Assembly: GCF_004358675.1 (NCBI RefSeq)
Contig: NZ_SMZO01000016.1
Coordinates: forward strand, 1 to 64,000
Length of the DNA stretch: 64,000 bases
DNA from: Meridianimarinicoccus aquatilis
Lineage (GTDB): Bacteria > Pseudomonadota > Alphaproteobacteria > Rhodobacterales > Rhodobacteraceae
Direction: 5' to 3'
Below, one piece after another: positions 45,655 through 54,136 of the stretch; within the stretch, counting starts at the first letter, position 1; each line of letters opens with the position of its first letter. A program made the translations under genes and the position numbers. Under the pieces are notes generated by a model. That model was not told the DNA's origin. It did not search any database and worked only from the letters and a program-made list of their open reading frames with translations.

Positions 45655-46557
45655 ATGAGCAAACCTTTCCTGAGCATCGAAAACCTGACCCAGACCTTTC
45701 CAGACGGCAAGGGCGGCAATCTGACCGTCTTCGAAGATGCGAGCTTTGGTGTGGAAAAGGGTGAATTCGTTTGCATCCTCGGCCACTCGGGTTGCGGCAA
45801 GTCAACCATCATGAACATCCTTGCAGGGCTGGCGGAACCCACGCGCGGCGTTGTGAAAATGGATGGATATGCCGTGTCGGGGCCAAGCCTTGATCGGGGA
45901 GTCGTTTTTCAGAATTATTCCCTGCTGCCTTGGTTGAGCACGTTGAAGAACGTGACGTTTGCGGTGCAGGCGCGGTTCCCGAACTGGTCCAAGGCGCAAG
46001 TGACCAAGCATGCCACCAAATACCTTGAAATGGTCGGTTTGCATGGGGATGTGATCCACCGCAAGCCAAGCCAGCTTTCGGGCGGGATGCGGCAGCGGGT
46101 GTCTATTGCACGCGCTTTTGCCAACCACCCCAAGCTGCTGCTGCTGGATGAGCCGTTCGGGGCGTTGGACGCGCTGACACGTGGCACAATCCAGGACGAG
46201 CTTCTGAAAATCTGGGGCGGCACTGAGCAAACCGTGTTCATGATCACGCACGATATCGACGAAGCGATCCTGTTGGCGGATCGAATTTTGTTGATGACCA
46301 ATGGGCCGTTCGCCCGCGTGGCGGAGTCGGTTGAAATCACCATTCCGCGCCCGCGGACCCGGACCCAGATTATCGAACACCCCAACTACTACGCGATCCG
46401 CAACCACCTTGTTCATTTTCTCGGCACACGGTCACGGGAACTGGCGGGTAAGCAGTCTGGCGAGGGCGCGAAAGCACCACGGACTGTGCGGATCGACAAG
46501 ACAACCAGCACGGAGGCAGCCGAAGAGGCGCCGGTTCTGCGTGCAGTGAACGATTGA
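45655..46557 (+). CDS. Cyanate-type ABC transporter ATP-binding protein (NrtD/CynD-like)
   Basis: A strong AGGAG lies just upstream of ATG 45655. The 300-residue product has Walker [10 protein letters not shown] (about residues 43-51), Q-loop, the signature [15 protein letters not shown], Walker [13 protein letters not shown] and the switch His in [13 protein letters not shown]-terminal extension of about 50 residues is longer than in typical NrtD and lacks a recognised domain. It energises the uptake of the anion brought by the binding protein. It is cotranscribed with cynS 19 bases downstream, which supports cyanate as substrate. Confidence 0.93.
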   Translation: MSKPFLSIENLTQTFPDGKGGNLTVFEDASFGVEKGEFVCILGHSGCGKSTIMNILAGLAEPTRGVVKMDGYAVSGPSLDRGVVFQNYSLLPWLSTLKNVTFAVQARFPNWSKAQVTKHATKYLEMVGLHGDVIHRKPSQLSGGMRQRVSIARAFANHPKLLLLDEPFGALDALTRGTIQDELLKIWGGTEQTVFMITHDIDEAILLADRILLMTNGPFARVAESVEITIPRPRTRTQIIEHPNYYAIRNHLVHFLGTRSRELAGKQSGEGAKAPRTVRIDKTTSTEAAEEAPVLRAVND

Positions 46558-46576
46558 AAGAACGAAGGAAGCAACC

Positions 46577-47047
46577 ATGAAAGATAATGTCCAAATGCCT
46601 GACATGCTGACCAAAGAAGACGTGACTGCCCATATCATCGCTGCGAAGAAATCGGCGGGCATGACGTGGGAAGGTATTGCAGAGTCGATCGGAATGTCCC
46701 CGGTCTGGACCCATTCGGCCGCGATGGGCATGAATGCGATGCCAATGGACAAAGCCGAAGCGTTGACCAGCCTTTTGAACCTGCCGACGGGCGCTGCTGA
46801 GGTGCTGAACGAAAGCCCGACCAAAGTGTTCGCCCAGACGGTTCCAACTGATCCCTGCATCTATCGCTTTTACGAGATCGTCGGCGTCTACGGCCCGACG
46901 CTCAAGGCGCTGATCCAAGAGAAGTTCGGCGATGGTATCATGTCAGCCATCGATTTCGATATGTCAGTAGAGCGTATCGAAAACCCCAAGGGCGACCGGG
47001 TCGAAGTGAAGATGTCGGGGAAGTATCTGGGATATAACTCTTGGTAA
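46577..47047 (+). CDS. cynS: Cyanate hydratase (cyanase)
   Basis: The 156-residue protein has the cyanase size and fold. An N-terminal HTH-like domain covers residues 10-80 (KSAGMTWEGIAESIGMSPVW). The C-terminal catalytic segment contains YRFYEIVGVYG with the Arg and Glu and IMSAIDFDM with the Ser of the Arg-Glu-Ser site. Cyanase converts cyanate and bicarbonate to carbamate, which decomposes to ammonia and CO2. It completes a cyn operon with binding protein, permease and ATPase and would allow cyanate to serve as nitrogen source. The gene has AAGGAAG upstream of ATG 46577. Confidence 0.97.
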   Translation: MKDNVQMPDMLTKEDVTAHIIAAKKSAGMTWEGIAESIGMSPVWTHSAAMGMNAMPMDKAEALTSLLNLPTGAAEVLNESPTKVFAQTVPTDPCIYRFYEIVGVYGPTLKALIQEKFGDGIMSAIDFDMSVERIENPKGDRVEVKMSGKYLGYNSW

Positions 47048-47120
47048 TCCAAGGCTTGGGCCCGTCTACGACCTTCGGGTACTGGCAGGGCTCAAGAAAT
47101 ATGCCATATTGAACGATGGG

Positions 47121-47139
47121 GCGGTCCTTAAGGGGCCGC
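47121..47139 (+). terminator. Hairpin between cynS and the DUF779 gene
   Basis: GCGGTCC (47121-47127) pairs with GGGCCGC (47133-47139, one G-T) with a TTAAG loop. It follows the cyanase stop by about 75 bases. It could end the cyn transcript, but a T-tract does not follow directly. Confidence 0.35.
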
Positions 47140-47166
47140 TGCATCCGTCTGGGAGGACCTTTTTTT

Positions 47167-47580
47167 ATGACTGATACGACATCTGCTGTGCCTGATCGCG
47201 TCACCGCTTCGCCCGAAGCATACGCATTGATCAACGAGATCCGCGCGGATCATGGGGATATTCTGTTTCATCAGTCCGGCGGTTGCTGCGATGGGTCATC
47301 GCCCATGTGCTACCCAGTTGGGGACTTCAAGATTGGCCAAAGCGATGTCTGTTTGGGCGAGCTGGACGGCGCACAGGTCTGGATCAGCGGCCCCCAATTC
47401 GAAGTCTGGAAACACACCCAACTGATCCTTGATGTTGTGCCCGGTCGTGGCGGCATGTTCTCGCTCGATAATGGTCGAGAGAAACGGTTTTTGTCGCGCA
47501 GCCGCGTCTTCACACCCGCAGAGCTTGATGCCTTGGGCGTCGACGCGCCCGAGCATCCGGTCGCTGCCTGCTCGATCTGA
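47167..47580 (+). CDS. DUF779 family protein
   Basis: The ATG 47167 start is chosen because GGGAGGA lies nine bases upstream; a longer reading from 47116 would include the hairpin. The 137-residue product is DUF779-like: HQSGGCCDGSSPMCYP (conserved Cys pair and Cys), VCLGELDG, WISGPQFEVWKHTQLILDVVPGRG. Such proteins are often encoded beside aldehyde dehydrogenases and may act as oxidoreductase accessory factors; no aldehyde dehydrogenase is adjacent here. The function is unknown. The gene converges on the ynjD-like gene with a gap of six bases. Confidence 0.85.
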   Translation: MTDTTSAVPDRVTASPEAYALINEIRADHGDILFHQSGGCCDGSSPMCYPVGDFKIGQSDVCLGELDGAQVWISGPQFEVWKHTQLILDVVPGRGGMFSLDNGREKRFLSRSRVFTPAELDALGVDAPEHPVAACSI

Positions 47581-47586
47581 TCTGCT

Positions 47587-48219
47587 TTATCCCAGCCTGA
47601 TCACGTCGCCGCCCGCTGCGGCGGCGTCTTCTGTGTCGTGTGTGACCATAAGCACTGGCAGACTCCGCGCTTTGGCGCGCTCAAACACCAGTGTCCGCAT
47701 CTGTTCGCGCAACGCGGCGTCCAGCCCGCTGAACGCTTCGTCCAACAGCAAGGCACACGGTTCCGACAAAAGCATGCGCATCAGCGCAACACGTGCCTTT
47801 TGGCCGCCTGACAATGTGGCGGGGTCCCTGTCTGCGAACCCGTCAAGGTCGATCTCGCTTAGCGCGGCGTCGATCTGTGCCCGGCGTTGCGTCCGTGATC
47901 CGCCGGGGCGCAGGCCAAAAGCAAGGTTCTCGGCCACACTCAGATGCGGAAACAGCAGATCGTCCTGAAACAGAATGCCGACGCGTCGTTCATGGGGCGC
48001 GGCATTGCTTATCTCGTGACCGTCCAGCCAGATTTCGCCGCTGCACTTGAAAGCGGGGCCAAGTGTGCCTGTGATTGCCGCCAAAAGGGTGGACTTGCCC
48101 ACGCCAGACGGGCCCATCACGGTCAGCACTTCGCCCGCTGCAATGGCCCGGTCTAGCCCGACAAGCGGTTGACCGTCGCGTGTGATGCGCAGATTGCGCA
48201 GGGTCATCCCCTTATCCAT
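47587..48219 (-). CDS. ABC transporter ATP-binding protein, YnjD-like
   Basis: ATG 48219 overlaps the permease stop by eight bases; earlier starts would extend deep into that gene. The 210-residue product has Walker A GPSGVGKST, LSGGQKARVALMRML signature, Walker B ALLLDEAFSGLD and MVTHDTEDA. It is the minimal ATPase of an importer, similar to E. coli YnjD. It works with the YnjC-like permease and YnjB-like binding protein just upstream. The substrate of this importer is not known from sequence; thiamine-like compounds or other nutrients have been suggested in the literature for relatives. Confidence 0.9.
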   Translation of the reverse strand: MDKGMTLRNLRITRDGQPLVGLDRAIAAGEVLTVMGPSGVGKSTLLAAITGTLGPAFKCSGEIWLDGHEISNAAPHERRVGILFQDDLLFPHLSVAENLAFGLRPGGSRTQRRAQIDAALSEIDLDGFADRDPATLSGGQKARVALMRMLLSEPCALLLDEAFSGLDAALREQMRTLVFERAKARSLPVLMVTHDTEDAAAAGGDVIRLG

Positions 48220-49903
48220 GTAGTCCTCTTCGGTTGCGCCACATAAGCGCAGGAATAGCGAGCGCCGCCGCAAAGGGCAGAAGCGCTGCGGCGGTTTGTG
48301 CCACGGCATACACGCCGATTGCGCGTCTGTCGCCGCCAGAGGCGAGCGCGACGGCTTCGGTGGTCAGCGTGGCCACGCGCCCCCCGCCAATCAAAAGCGT
48401 CGGCAGATACTGGCCAACCGAAACGGCAACGCCGACGGCGACCGCCGTCAGGATAGGGCGGAGCAGCATGGGCAGCCGGACTCGCCACAGAACAGCCGCA
48501 GGCGTCGCGCCGAGGGAAGCCGCGACGCGGGCATTGCGTTGGTCCCACGCACGCCACGGATCGCCCAGCGACAGAAAGACATAGGGCAGAACAAACACAA
48601 GATGGGCCGCAATCACCGGGCCAAGCCCCCGATCAGCGCCAAGCGACAACAGCAACGTCTGAAGCCCGGGCAAGAACGCAGTTTGGGGCACCAAAAGTGG
48701 CAGATAAAGCAGCCACAGACCGCGCCGGGTCAAGGTTCGCCCGCTGCGGGTTTCTGCCTCAAGGCATCCGATGACCAGCGCGAGCGCTAGGCCAGCAGAG
48801 ACCAAGGCAACCACAGCCGTGTCGGTGAACGCATCCGTGATGCCCGGCCAATGGCGGTTCCAGTTGCGCAGGCCAAACCCGCCGGGAAGCGCATCCGGAA
48901 ACGCCCAGAACCCAGCAAAGGACCACACCACCAACCCGGACAATCCGGCCAGCACCGCGATGGCAGACGCGCCGCCTGTAACAAAGCCAATCCAGCGCAA
49001 TCCGGTTTCGAACCGACCCCGGCCACCCCTTGCTGTCCATCGCCGTCCGGCCGCACCGATGGCGCGTTCAGCCAAGATCCAAACGCCCAGTGTGCCAAGT
49101 ACAAGCGCCAATTGCAGCAAGGCCCCCGCAGCCGCGGTGAGGCGTTGGGACAGATCCGGGTCGTTCATCCAGCGCAGGATCTGCACTGACAAGGGCGGCG
49201 GTGTCGACGGCCCCAGAATGACGGCGACATCCACGACCGACATTCCGAAGGCCAGCACGACAAAGACCGGCAAACGGATCTGTGCATAGACCCTTGGAAA
49301 GACGCATTTTACCCAACCCGTGAGACGCCCGTATCCCAGTGCTTGCGCCACGCGCAGCCCGCGAGTGCCGTCGCTTTGGCCCAAAGCCGCAAGGGTCATC
49401 AACAGCAGGAAAGGCACTTCTTTGGCGACCAGACCGGCCACCAGCGACAGGCCCCATGGGTCATTCACGATCAGCCAATCCGGAGGGCGATCCCACCCTG
49501 TAAGCACAGGCGAGGCGATCCGCGCGAACCAGCCGGAGGGGGCGATCAGAAACGCAAGACCGAACGCTGCAGCAGCATGTGGCACGGAAAGCAGCGGCGA
49601 TAAAATGCGTTCAAGCGCGCGAAAGGTGCGCGTCCCCCACCACCCGGCGGTGATCAGAACAACAAGACCAAGAGAGACGACTGTCGCAGTCACCCCGGTG
49701 AATACAGATAGCCAGATCGCCTTGCCAAGGCCGGGCCAGTCCAGCAAGTGCCGGATTGGGTCAAGCGATGGTCCGGATTGGCCAGCGACCGGAAAATGCC
49801 CGAAGGCGGGCAAGACCGTTCCCCAAAGGCCTGCTGCAACCGGGCCGAGCATGGCAAGCAGCGTTAGCGCGGGCAAAGCGCGCAGGGGCAGGCCTTTGGT
49901 CAT
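48212..49903 (-). CDS. ABC transporter permease, YnjC-like (fused double permease)
   Basis: ATG 49903 is the best start, 23 bases after the binding protein stop; the longer reading overlaps that gene. The product (563 residues) is a fusion of two ABC permease halves with about 12 helices and two EAA-type loops (around residues 160-190 and 440-465). This doubled layout is typical of the FbpB/ThiP/YnjC group, which works as a monomeric permease. It serves the uptake system with the YnjB-like binding protein and YnjD-like ATPase. Substrate is unknown. Confidence 0.9.
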   Translation of the reverse strand: MTKGLPLRALPALTLLAMLGPVAAGLWGTVLPAFGHFPVAGQSGPSLDPIRHLLDWPGLGKAIWLSVFTGVTATVVSLGLVVLITAGWWGTRTFRALERILSPLLSVPHAAAAFGLAFLIAPSGWFARIASPVLTGWDRPPDWLIVNDPWGLSLVAGLVAKEVPFLLLMTLAALGQSDGTRGLRVAQALGYGRLTGWVKCVFPRVYAQIRLPVFVVLAFGMSVVDVAVILGPSTPPPLSVQILRWMNDPDLSQRLTAAAGALLQLALVLGTLGVWILAERAIGAAGRRWTARGGRGRFETGLRWIGFVTGGASAIAVLAGLSGLVVWSFAGFWAFPDALPGGFGLRNWNRHWPGITDAFTDTAVVALVSAGLALALVIGCLEAETRSGRTLTRRGLWLLYLPLLVPQTAFLPGLQTLLLSLGADRGLGPVIAAHLVFVLPYVFLSLGDPWRAWDQRNARVAASLGATPAAVLWRVRLPMLLRPILTAVAVGVAVSVGQYLPTLLIGGGRVATLTTEAVALASGGDRRAIGVYAVAQTAAALLPFAAALAIPALMWRNRRGLHG

Positions 49904-49926
49904 GTCAGTGTGTCCGCGAGCTTCGG

Positions 49927-51129
49927 TTACTGGCCTGTGCCGTAGCGGCGGGTCCAGTCCTCGGCGATGCGGGTCATCCAACTTGGGTCGGGTTCAGCCA
50001 AAACCTGACCAAGCTCTGCCGGGCTGAGCGTCGCAATGCCAAGTTCCAGCGCATCGAACGCGGCCCTGTCTGCCTCGGGCAAGCTGGCCATGGATAGAAC
50101 CGTGCCATAGCCAAGGATCGCTGGATCTTGCGCGCGCAACTGCGCTTCGGGTGACATCAGGAAATCTGCCAGCACCATGGCGCCTGCTTTTGAGCTGGAA
50201 TTGTAAGGGATCGCCACGAACGACGCGTTGCCCAATGTCCCCTTGTCCAACACGAAGGTCCGAACAGAGGGCGGCAACTGACCTGATTCGATCGCCGTTG
50301 ATGCTTCGCCGGGGCTGAAGGAAATCGCCAGATCAATTTCGTTGTCCGCGATCAGTTGCAACTGGGCTGGCCCGTTCGCCGGATAGGTTCGCCCGCTGCG
50401 CCAAAGCGCTGGGGTCAGCGTATCAAGATAGGCCCAAAGCGGGTCTGTGACCGCGTCGTAATTGGCGTCTGTTGCCGGCCTTTGAAGGATTTCCGCGTCT
50501 TCGGTGATGTCGATAAGAACCTGTTTAAGGAAGGTCACGCCCAGAAAATCAGGTGGCTGTGGATATGTGAAACGCCCTGGATTGGCGGTTGCCCAGTCCC
50601 GGATCGCCGCCATGCTGCCAAGGGGTGTTTCCAGATCATCGGTGTCATGCATGAACACCACCTGCGCCATTGCCCACGGGGCTTCAAACCCGTCAGTTGG
50701 TACTGTGAAATCGTTTTGGACCGTCTTGCCCTCTACATCCACGAACTGCCAGTTTGGCAGCGCTTCCGCAAAGGGGCCGAATAACAGGTCTGCGTCTTTC
50801 ATCGCAGCGAAGTTCGGGCCGTTGATCCAGATCATATCGATCGCGCCGCCTTCGTTGCGGCCGGCTTGCTTTTCGCTGAGCACGCGGGTGACGGCATCGG
50901 CGGTGTCGGTCAGTTTTACATGTTCAACAGTGACGCCATAGTCTTCAGCGACGCGGCGACCGGCCCACGCGATGAAGTCATTGGTCGCCGTGGACCCGCC
51001 CCATGCGTTCCAGAAGACTGTTTGCCCCCGCGCCTCATTCAGTACGGCCGACCAGTCCGCCGGGTCCGGATCGGCCAATGCGGGCTGCGCTGCAAAGCCG
51101 AGCGCGATAAGAGACGTAAGAAGCTTCAT
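49927..51129 (-). CDS. ABC transporter periplasmic binding protein, YnjB-like
   Basis: The start ATG 51129 has AAAGGAC upstream and overlaps the ynjF-like stop by TGATG. The 400-residue product begins MKLLTSLIALGFAAQPALA, a Sec signal peptide, and has NAWGGSTATNDFIAW, KLTDTADAVTRVL and the IWINGPNFAAM segment of the YnjB group. Binding proteins of this group deliver an unknown solute to a YnjC-type permease. The longer N-terminal reading is discounted because it has no signal and lacks a ribosome site. Confidence 0.9.
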   Translation of the reverse strand: MKLLTSLIALGFAAQPALADPDPADWSAVLNEARGQTVFWNAWGGSTATNDFIAWAGRRVAEDYGVTVEHVKLTDTADAVTRVLSEKQAGRNEGGAIDMIWINGPNFAAMKDADLLFGPFAEALPNWQFVDVEGKTVQNDFTVPTDGFEAPWAMAQVVFMHDTDDLETPLGSMAAIRDWATANPGRFTYPQPPDFLGVTFLKQVLIDITEDAEILQRPATDANYDAVTDPLWAYLDTLTPALWRSGRTYPANGPAQLQLIADNEIDLAISFSPGEASTAIESGQLPPSVRTFVLDKGTLGNASFVAIPYNSSSKAGAMVLADFLMSPEAQLRAQDPAILGYGTVLSMASLPEADRAAFDALELGIATLSPAELGQVLAEPDPSWMTRIAEDWTRRYGTGQ

Positions 51130-51749
51130 CAGAGGTCCTTTCGATGGGTAAAGACACGGCGTGCCGCAAATATGCGCAGCGTCGCAGTCGCATAGCACAG
51201 CGCGCCAAATGCCCAGGCCATGGGGGCGAAGTAAGTGGGAAACAGGCACAAAGCCACAAAGAACACGATGGTTTCGGTTCCTTCCAGCAGCCCGTTCGAA
51301 AAGTAGAGCGATTTGATTCCTTGCGCGTCGGTTTGCATGGCGTGCTTTTCGGCGAGAATGGCGTAGCCGAGAAAGCTGGTCCCATTGAAATAGAACGCTG
51401 CCAGCAAAAAGGCCCCGGCAGCGCCGTTTCCAGCGGGGTCGTTCAGCACGAAGGCCAAGGGAACCGCCCCGTAGAACAGGAAATCCGCCGCGATATCAAG
51501 ATAGCCGCCAAAGTCGGTTTTTTCGGTGGCGCGGGCGACGGCTCCGTCCAGCCCGTCCGCCATGCGTGAGATAAGAAGCGGGGCCAACGCGAGCGTGAAC
51601 AGGCCGACCCAGATCATTCCTGCCGCCAAAAGCCCAAGGGCCAGCCCTGCAAGCGTCACCTGATCGGCACGAATGCCAAGGCCCGCCAAAGCTTTGCCTA
51701 GCCGGTTCAACGGCGGGTCGATCAGTTTGCGGGCGGCGGCATCAAGCAT
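51129..51749 (-). CDS. CDP-alcohol phosphatidyltransferase, YnjF-like
   Basis: ATG 51749 follows AAAGGG with correct spacing; a longer reading from 51797 is less likely. The 206-residue membrane protein has about six helices and the CDP-alcohol phosphotransferase motif in RMADGLDGAVARATEKTD with downstream DIAAD (D-x2-DG-x2-AR-x7-8-G-x3-D-x3-D). It transfers a phosphoalcohol from a CDP-alcohol to an acceptor. It is the first gene of the ynjFBCD-like operon. In E. coli, ynjF is also tied to ynjBCD. The link to the ABC importer is not understood. Confidence 0.9.
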   Translation of the reverse strand: MLDAAARKLIDPPLNRLGKALAGLGIRADQVTLAGLALGLLAAGMIWVGLFTLALAPLLISRMADGLDGAVARATEKTDFGGYLDIAADFLFYGAVPLAFVLNDPAGNGAAGAFLLAAFYFNGTSFLGYAILAEKHAMQTDAQGIKSLYFSNGLLEGTETIVFFVALCLFPTYFAPMAWAFGALCYATATLRIFAARRVFTHRKDL

Positions 51750-51860
51750 GGGTGTCCCTTTCGGCAACTTTATGCCGTGTGCCTGCCTAGCGCGCAATCG
51801 ACGTTACGGGAATGTGAGCCGCCGTGTGATCTTGCTTGAAACCTGTAACTTTGGGCGGTC

Positions 51861-52337
51861 TTAGCCGCGCGTGCGGCAGTCGGGGCAGACGCCTTCAGCT
51901 TCCACGACCGTCTTTTCAATGGTGAAGCCGGCAGTTTGCGCGGCATGTGCAAGGCTGCCATCGTTTGGGGACTCTGCGGCCTCGGCGACGGAGTCGCACA
52001 GGCGGCAAATCATGAAGGCCGGGGCATGTGCATCGCCCGGTTGGCTACAGGCAACATAGGCGTTCAGCTTTTCAATCTTGTGCACAAATCCAATGCGTCC
52101 CAGAAAATCCAGCGCGCGATACGCGACGGGCGGCTGCGAGCCAAGCCCTTCGGCGCCGAGCTTTTCAAGGATCTGATACGCTCCAAGTGCCTTGTGCTCG
52201 CTCAACAAAATTTCAAGCACACGCCGCCGTACTTTGGTAAATTGCAACTTTTCACGCGCACAATGAGCTTCCGCAGCTGCCATCGTATCGGCAATGCAGT
52301 GGCTATGATCATGTGGGGCAAAGCCGGAATGCGACAT
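51861..52337 (-). CDS. zur: Zinc-uptake regulator Zur (Fur family)
   Basis: The start ATG 52337 has AAGGAC upstream; longer readings to 52733 are unlikely. The 158-residue product has the Fur winged helix (FTKVRRRVLEILLSEHKALGAYQILEKLG, PPVAYRALDFL), a His-rich N-terminus (HDHSHC) and C-terminal CRLC and CPDCR cysteine pairs of the structural zinc site. Zur represses zinc-uptake genes when zinc is sufficient. It is divergent from znuA, and a dyad of the proper type lies in the gap, so self- and cross-regulation is likely. Confidence 0.92.
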   Translation of the reverse strand: MSHSGFAPHDHSHCIADTMAAAEAHCAREKLQFTKVRRRVLEILLSEHKALGAYQILEKLGAEGLGSQPPVAYRALDFLGRIGFVHKIEKLNAYVACSQPGDAHAPAFMICRLCDSVAEAAESPNDGSLAHAAQTAGFTIEKTVVEAEGVCPDCRTRG

Positions 52338-52374
52338 GGGTGGTCCTTTTTTGTCTCTTACAGAGATGGAACGG

Positions 52375-52402
52375 TTTGCAATGGGGCGCAACCGGGTATA
52401 GA
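52375..52402 (+). promoter_or_regulatory. Probable sigma-70-type promoter of znuA
   Basis: TTTGCA (52375-52380) and TATAGA (52397-52402) are separated by 16 bases. The start site would fall close before the Zur-like operator, so bound Zur could block early elongation. Assignment is by similarity to the consensus only. Confidence 0.35.
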
Positions 52403-52412
52403 ACGCAGAAAG

Positions 52413-52427
52413 TGTTATATCATAACA
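52413..52427. promoter_or_regulatory. Zur-box-like palindrome between zur and znuA
   Basis: TGTTAT-ATC-ATAACA is a perfect six-base inverted repeat with a three-base spacer, the GTTATATCATAAC-like core expected of alphaproteobacterial Zur sites. It is 13 bases before the znuA start and 75 bases before zur. The position fits repression of both genes. Confidence 0.75.
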
Positions 52428-52440
52428 AACGAGTTCAGTA

Positions 52441-53436
52441 ATGTCCAACTCTGTGTTTGCCGCTTTGGTAGGTTCAACATTCATGCTGTCCGCTCTGTCG
52501 GCAACGGCAGCGCCGCGCGTTGCCGTGGATATCCCGCCAGTGCATTCCCTCGTGGCGCAGGTCATGGAGGGGGTTGGCGCGCCAGAATTGTTGATCAGTG
52601 GCGGGTCATCACCCCACGGATATGCCTTGCGCCCATCCGAAGCGCGCGTTTTGCAGTCTGCTGATCTGGTCGTATGGGTTGGGCAAAATCTGACGCCGTG
52701 GCTTGGGCTTGCCCTGCCGAAACTGGCTGGCAACGCAACGGTGATTGAACTGGCTGAAGTTCCCGAAACGCACCTTTTGGACTTCAGAGATTCGGTGGTT
52801 TTTGACGCGTCTTCTGACCAACATGACGAAGGCCATGATGATCACGAAGACCATGCAGAGCATGACGACCACGATCACGACGAGCATCACGAAGATGAAG
52901 ACGAACACGACCATGATCACAGCGGCTATGATCCGCATATGTGGCTCGACCCGGATAATGCCAGTGCGTGGCTTGGCGTAATCGCGGCAGAGCTGTCTAT
53001 TCTCGACCCGGAAAACGCCGCGCTCTATGTTGCCAATGCAAAAGCTGGGCAAGCCAATCTCGAACAGCTAAGTGCCGAAATTGACACCCTTTTGGACCCG
53101 GTCCATGGTGGCCGCTACGTTGTGTTTCACGACGGTTACCAATACTTCGGGCAGAAGTTCGACATGCCAGCCGCAGGAGCGATCCGGCTTAGCGATGCCA
53201 GCGACCCCAGTCCTGCACGGATCGCTGAAATTCGCGCCGCAGTACAAGAGGGCGACATTACGTGCGTGTTTTCCGAGCCTCAGTTCAATCCGGCACTGAT
53301 AAATCCGGTTTTCGAAGGAACGGAAGCCCGCGTGGTGGTTGCCGATCCATTGGGTGCGCTGTTGGATCCCGGCCCGTCATTGTACGGTGTTGTTCTGCGA
53401 GATTTGGCCAGTGGATTGGCCAAGTGCCTGCAATGA
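52441..53436 (+). CDS. znuA: High-affinity zinc ABC binding protein ZnuA
   Basis: The 331-residue protein has a signal peptide (to ATAA), VDIPPVHSLVAQVM with the first zinc His, GHDDHEDHAEHDDHDHDEHH-like His/Asp-rich loop (about residues 127-161), HMWLDPDNA with the second His, and a C-terminal FHDGYQYFGQKF and FSEPQFNP. This is ZnuA of the cluster A-I zinc/manganese binding proteins; the His-rich loop is diagnostic for zinc. The leader is only 13 bases after the Zur-like site, and ATG 52441 has GAG nearby. The partner ATPase and permease genes are not next to it in this window, so they must be elsewhere. Confidence 0.95.
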   Translation: MSNSVFAALVGSTFMLSALSATAAPRVAVDIPPVHSLVAQVMEGVGAPELLISGGSSPHGYALRPSEARVLQSADLVVWVGQNLTPWLGLALPKLAGNATVIELAEVPETHLLDFRDSVVFDASSDQHDEGHDDHEDHAEHDDHDHDEHHEDEDEHDHDHSGYDPHMWLDPDNASAWLGVIAAELSILDPENAALYVANAKAGQANLEQLSAEIDTLLDPVHGGRYVVFHDGYQYFGQKFDMPAAGAIRLSDASDPSPARIAEIRAAVQEGDITCVFSEPQFNPALINPVFEGTEARVVVADPLGALLDPGPSLYGVVLRDLASGLAKCLQ

Positions 53437-53485
53437 CATAACGCGACGCCTTGCCCCGGCTGTGTGGAGAGACCATTATTAGCGG

Positions 53486-54136
53486 ATGAGTGATGCAGTC
53501 GGCCACGCGGTGCCACAAACAGACCTGACCGAAATGACGGCCTGTCCGCAGTGCGATTGGCTGCATGTGATCGGCGACGTTCCGGATGGGATGCGCGCGC
53601 GCTGTGTGCGGTGCCAGACGGTTTTACTGGCCCCCCGGCGCGACGCGGCAGTGACCATCGTTGCACTTGCAGCGGCTGCGTTGGTGCTGATGATCGTTGC
53701 GATCAGCTTTCCGTTTCTGAACATTGCGGCGAGCGGACTGAGCAGTAGCGCGTCGGTGCTGGATGCTGCGATGTCCTTTGCGTTGGCATCTGGCCGGATG
53801 GCGCCGCTTTCGGTCATTGTGGCCGCCTTGATTATCGTTCTGCCGGTGGCCCGGTTGGCCGGGCTGATTTATGCGCTGGGTCCGCTTGCCGTTGGGAACA
53901 AGGCCCGCCCGTATGCTGCGTTCGTCTTCCGGTTGTCGATGCGATTGCGCCCTTGGGCGATGGCCGAGATTTTCATAATCGGGGTGGCTGTTGCATTGGT
54001 CAAAGTGGCGAGTCTTGCAACAGTCGGGTTTGGTCCGGCATTCTGGGCCTTTGTTGGGCTTGTGATCCTTGTTGCAGCAAAAGATATGGTGCTCTGCGAG
54101 CGTAGCATGTGGCGCGCACTGGAGCAGGCAAGGTGA
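53486..54136 (+). CDS. PqiA-like membrane protein, first half
   Basis: The 216-residue product starts at ATG 53486. It has an N-terminal zinc-ribbon pair (CPQCDW, CVRCQT) and four transmembrane helices (about residues 55-210). It matches one half of E. coli PqiA, whose single chain holds two such repeats. The following gene encodes the second half with a four-base GTGA overlap. PqiA-type proteins sit in the inner membrane and work with PqiB-type MCE tubes to move lipids between membranes. The split is either ancestral or a derived fission; both parts keep their CxxC pairs. Confidence 0.88.
   Translation: MSDAVGHAVPQTDLTEMTACPQCDWLHVIGDVPDGMRARCVRCQTVLLAPRRDAAVTIVALAAAALVLMIVAISFPFLNIAASGLSSSASVLDAAMSFALASGRMAPLSVIVAALIIVLPVARLAGLIYALGPLAVGNKARPYAAFVFRLSMRLRPWAMAEIFIIGVAVALVKVASLATVGFGPAFWAFVGLVILVAAKDMVLCERSMWRALEQAR

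Noticed and set aside
51861-52733. Zur protein with a 130-residue N-terminal extension
   Set aside because: The extension would cross the zur-znuA control region and part of znuA; ATG 52337 has a good ribosome site and gives the normal Fur length.
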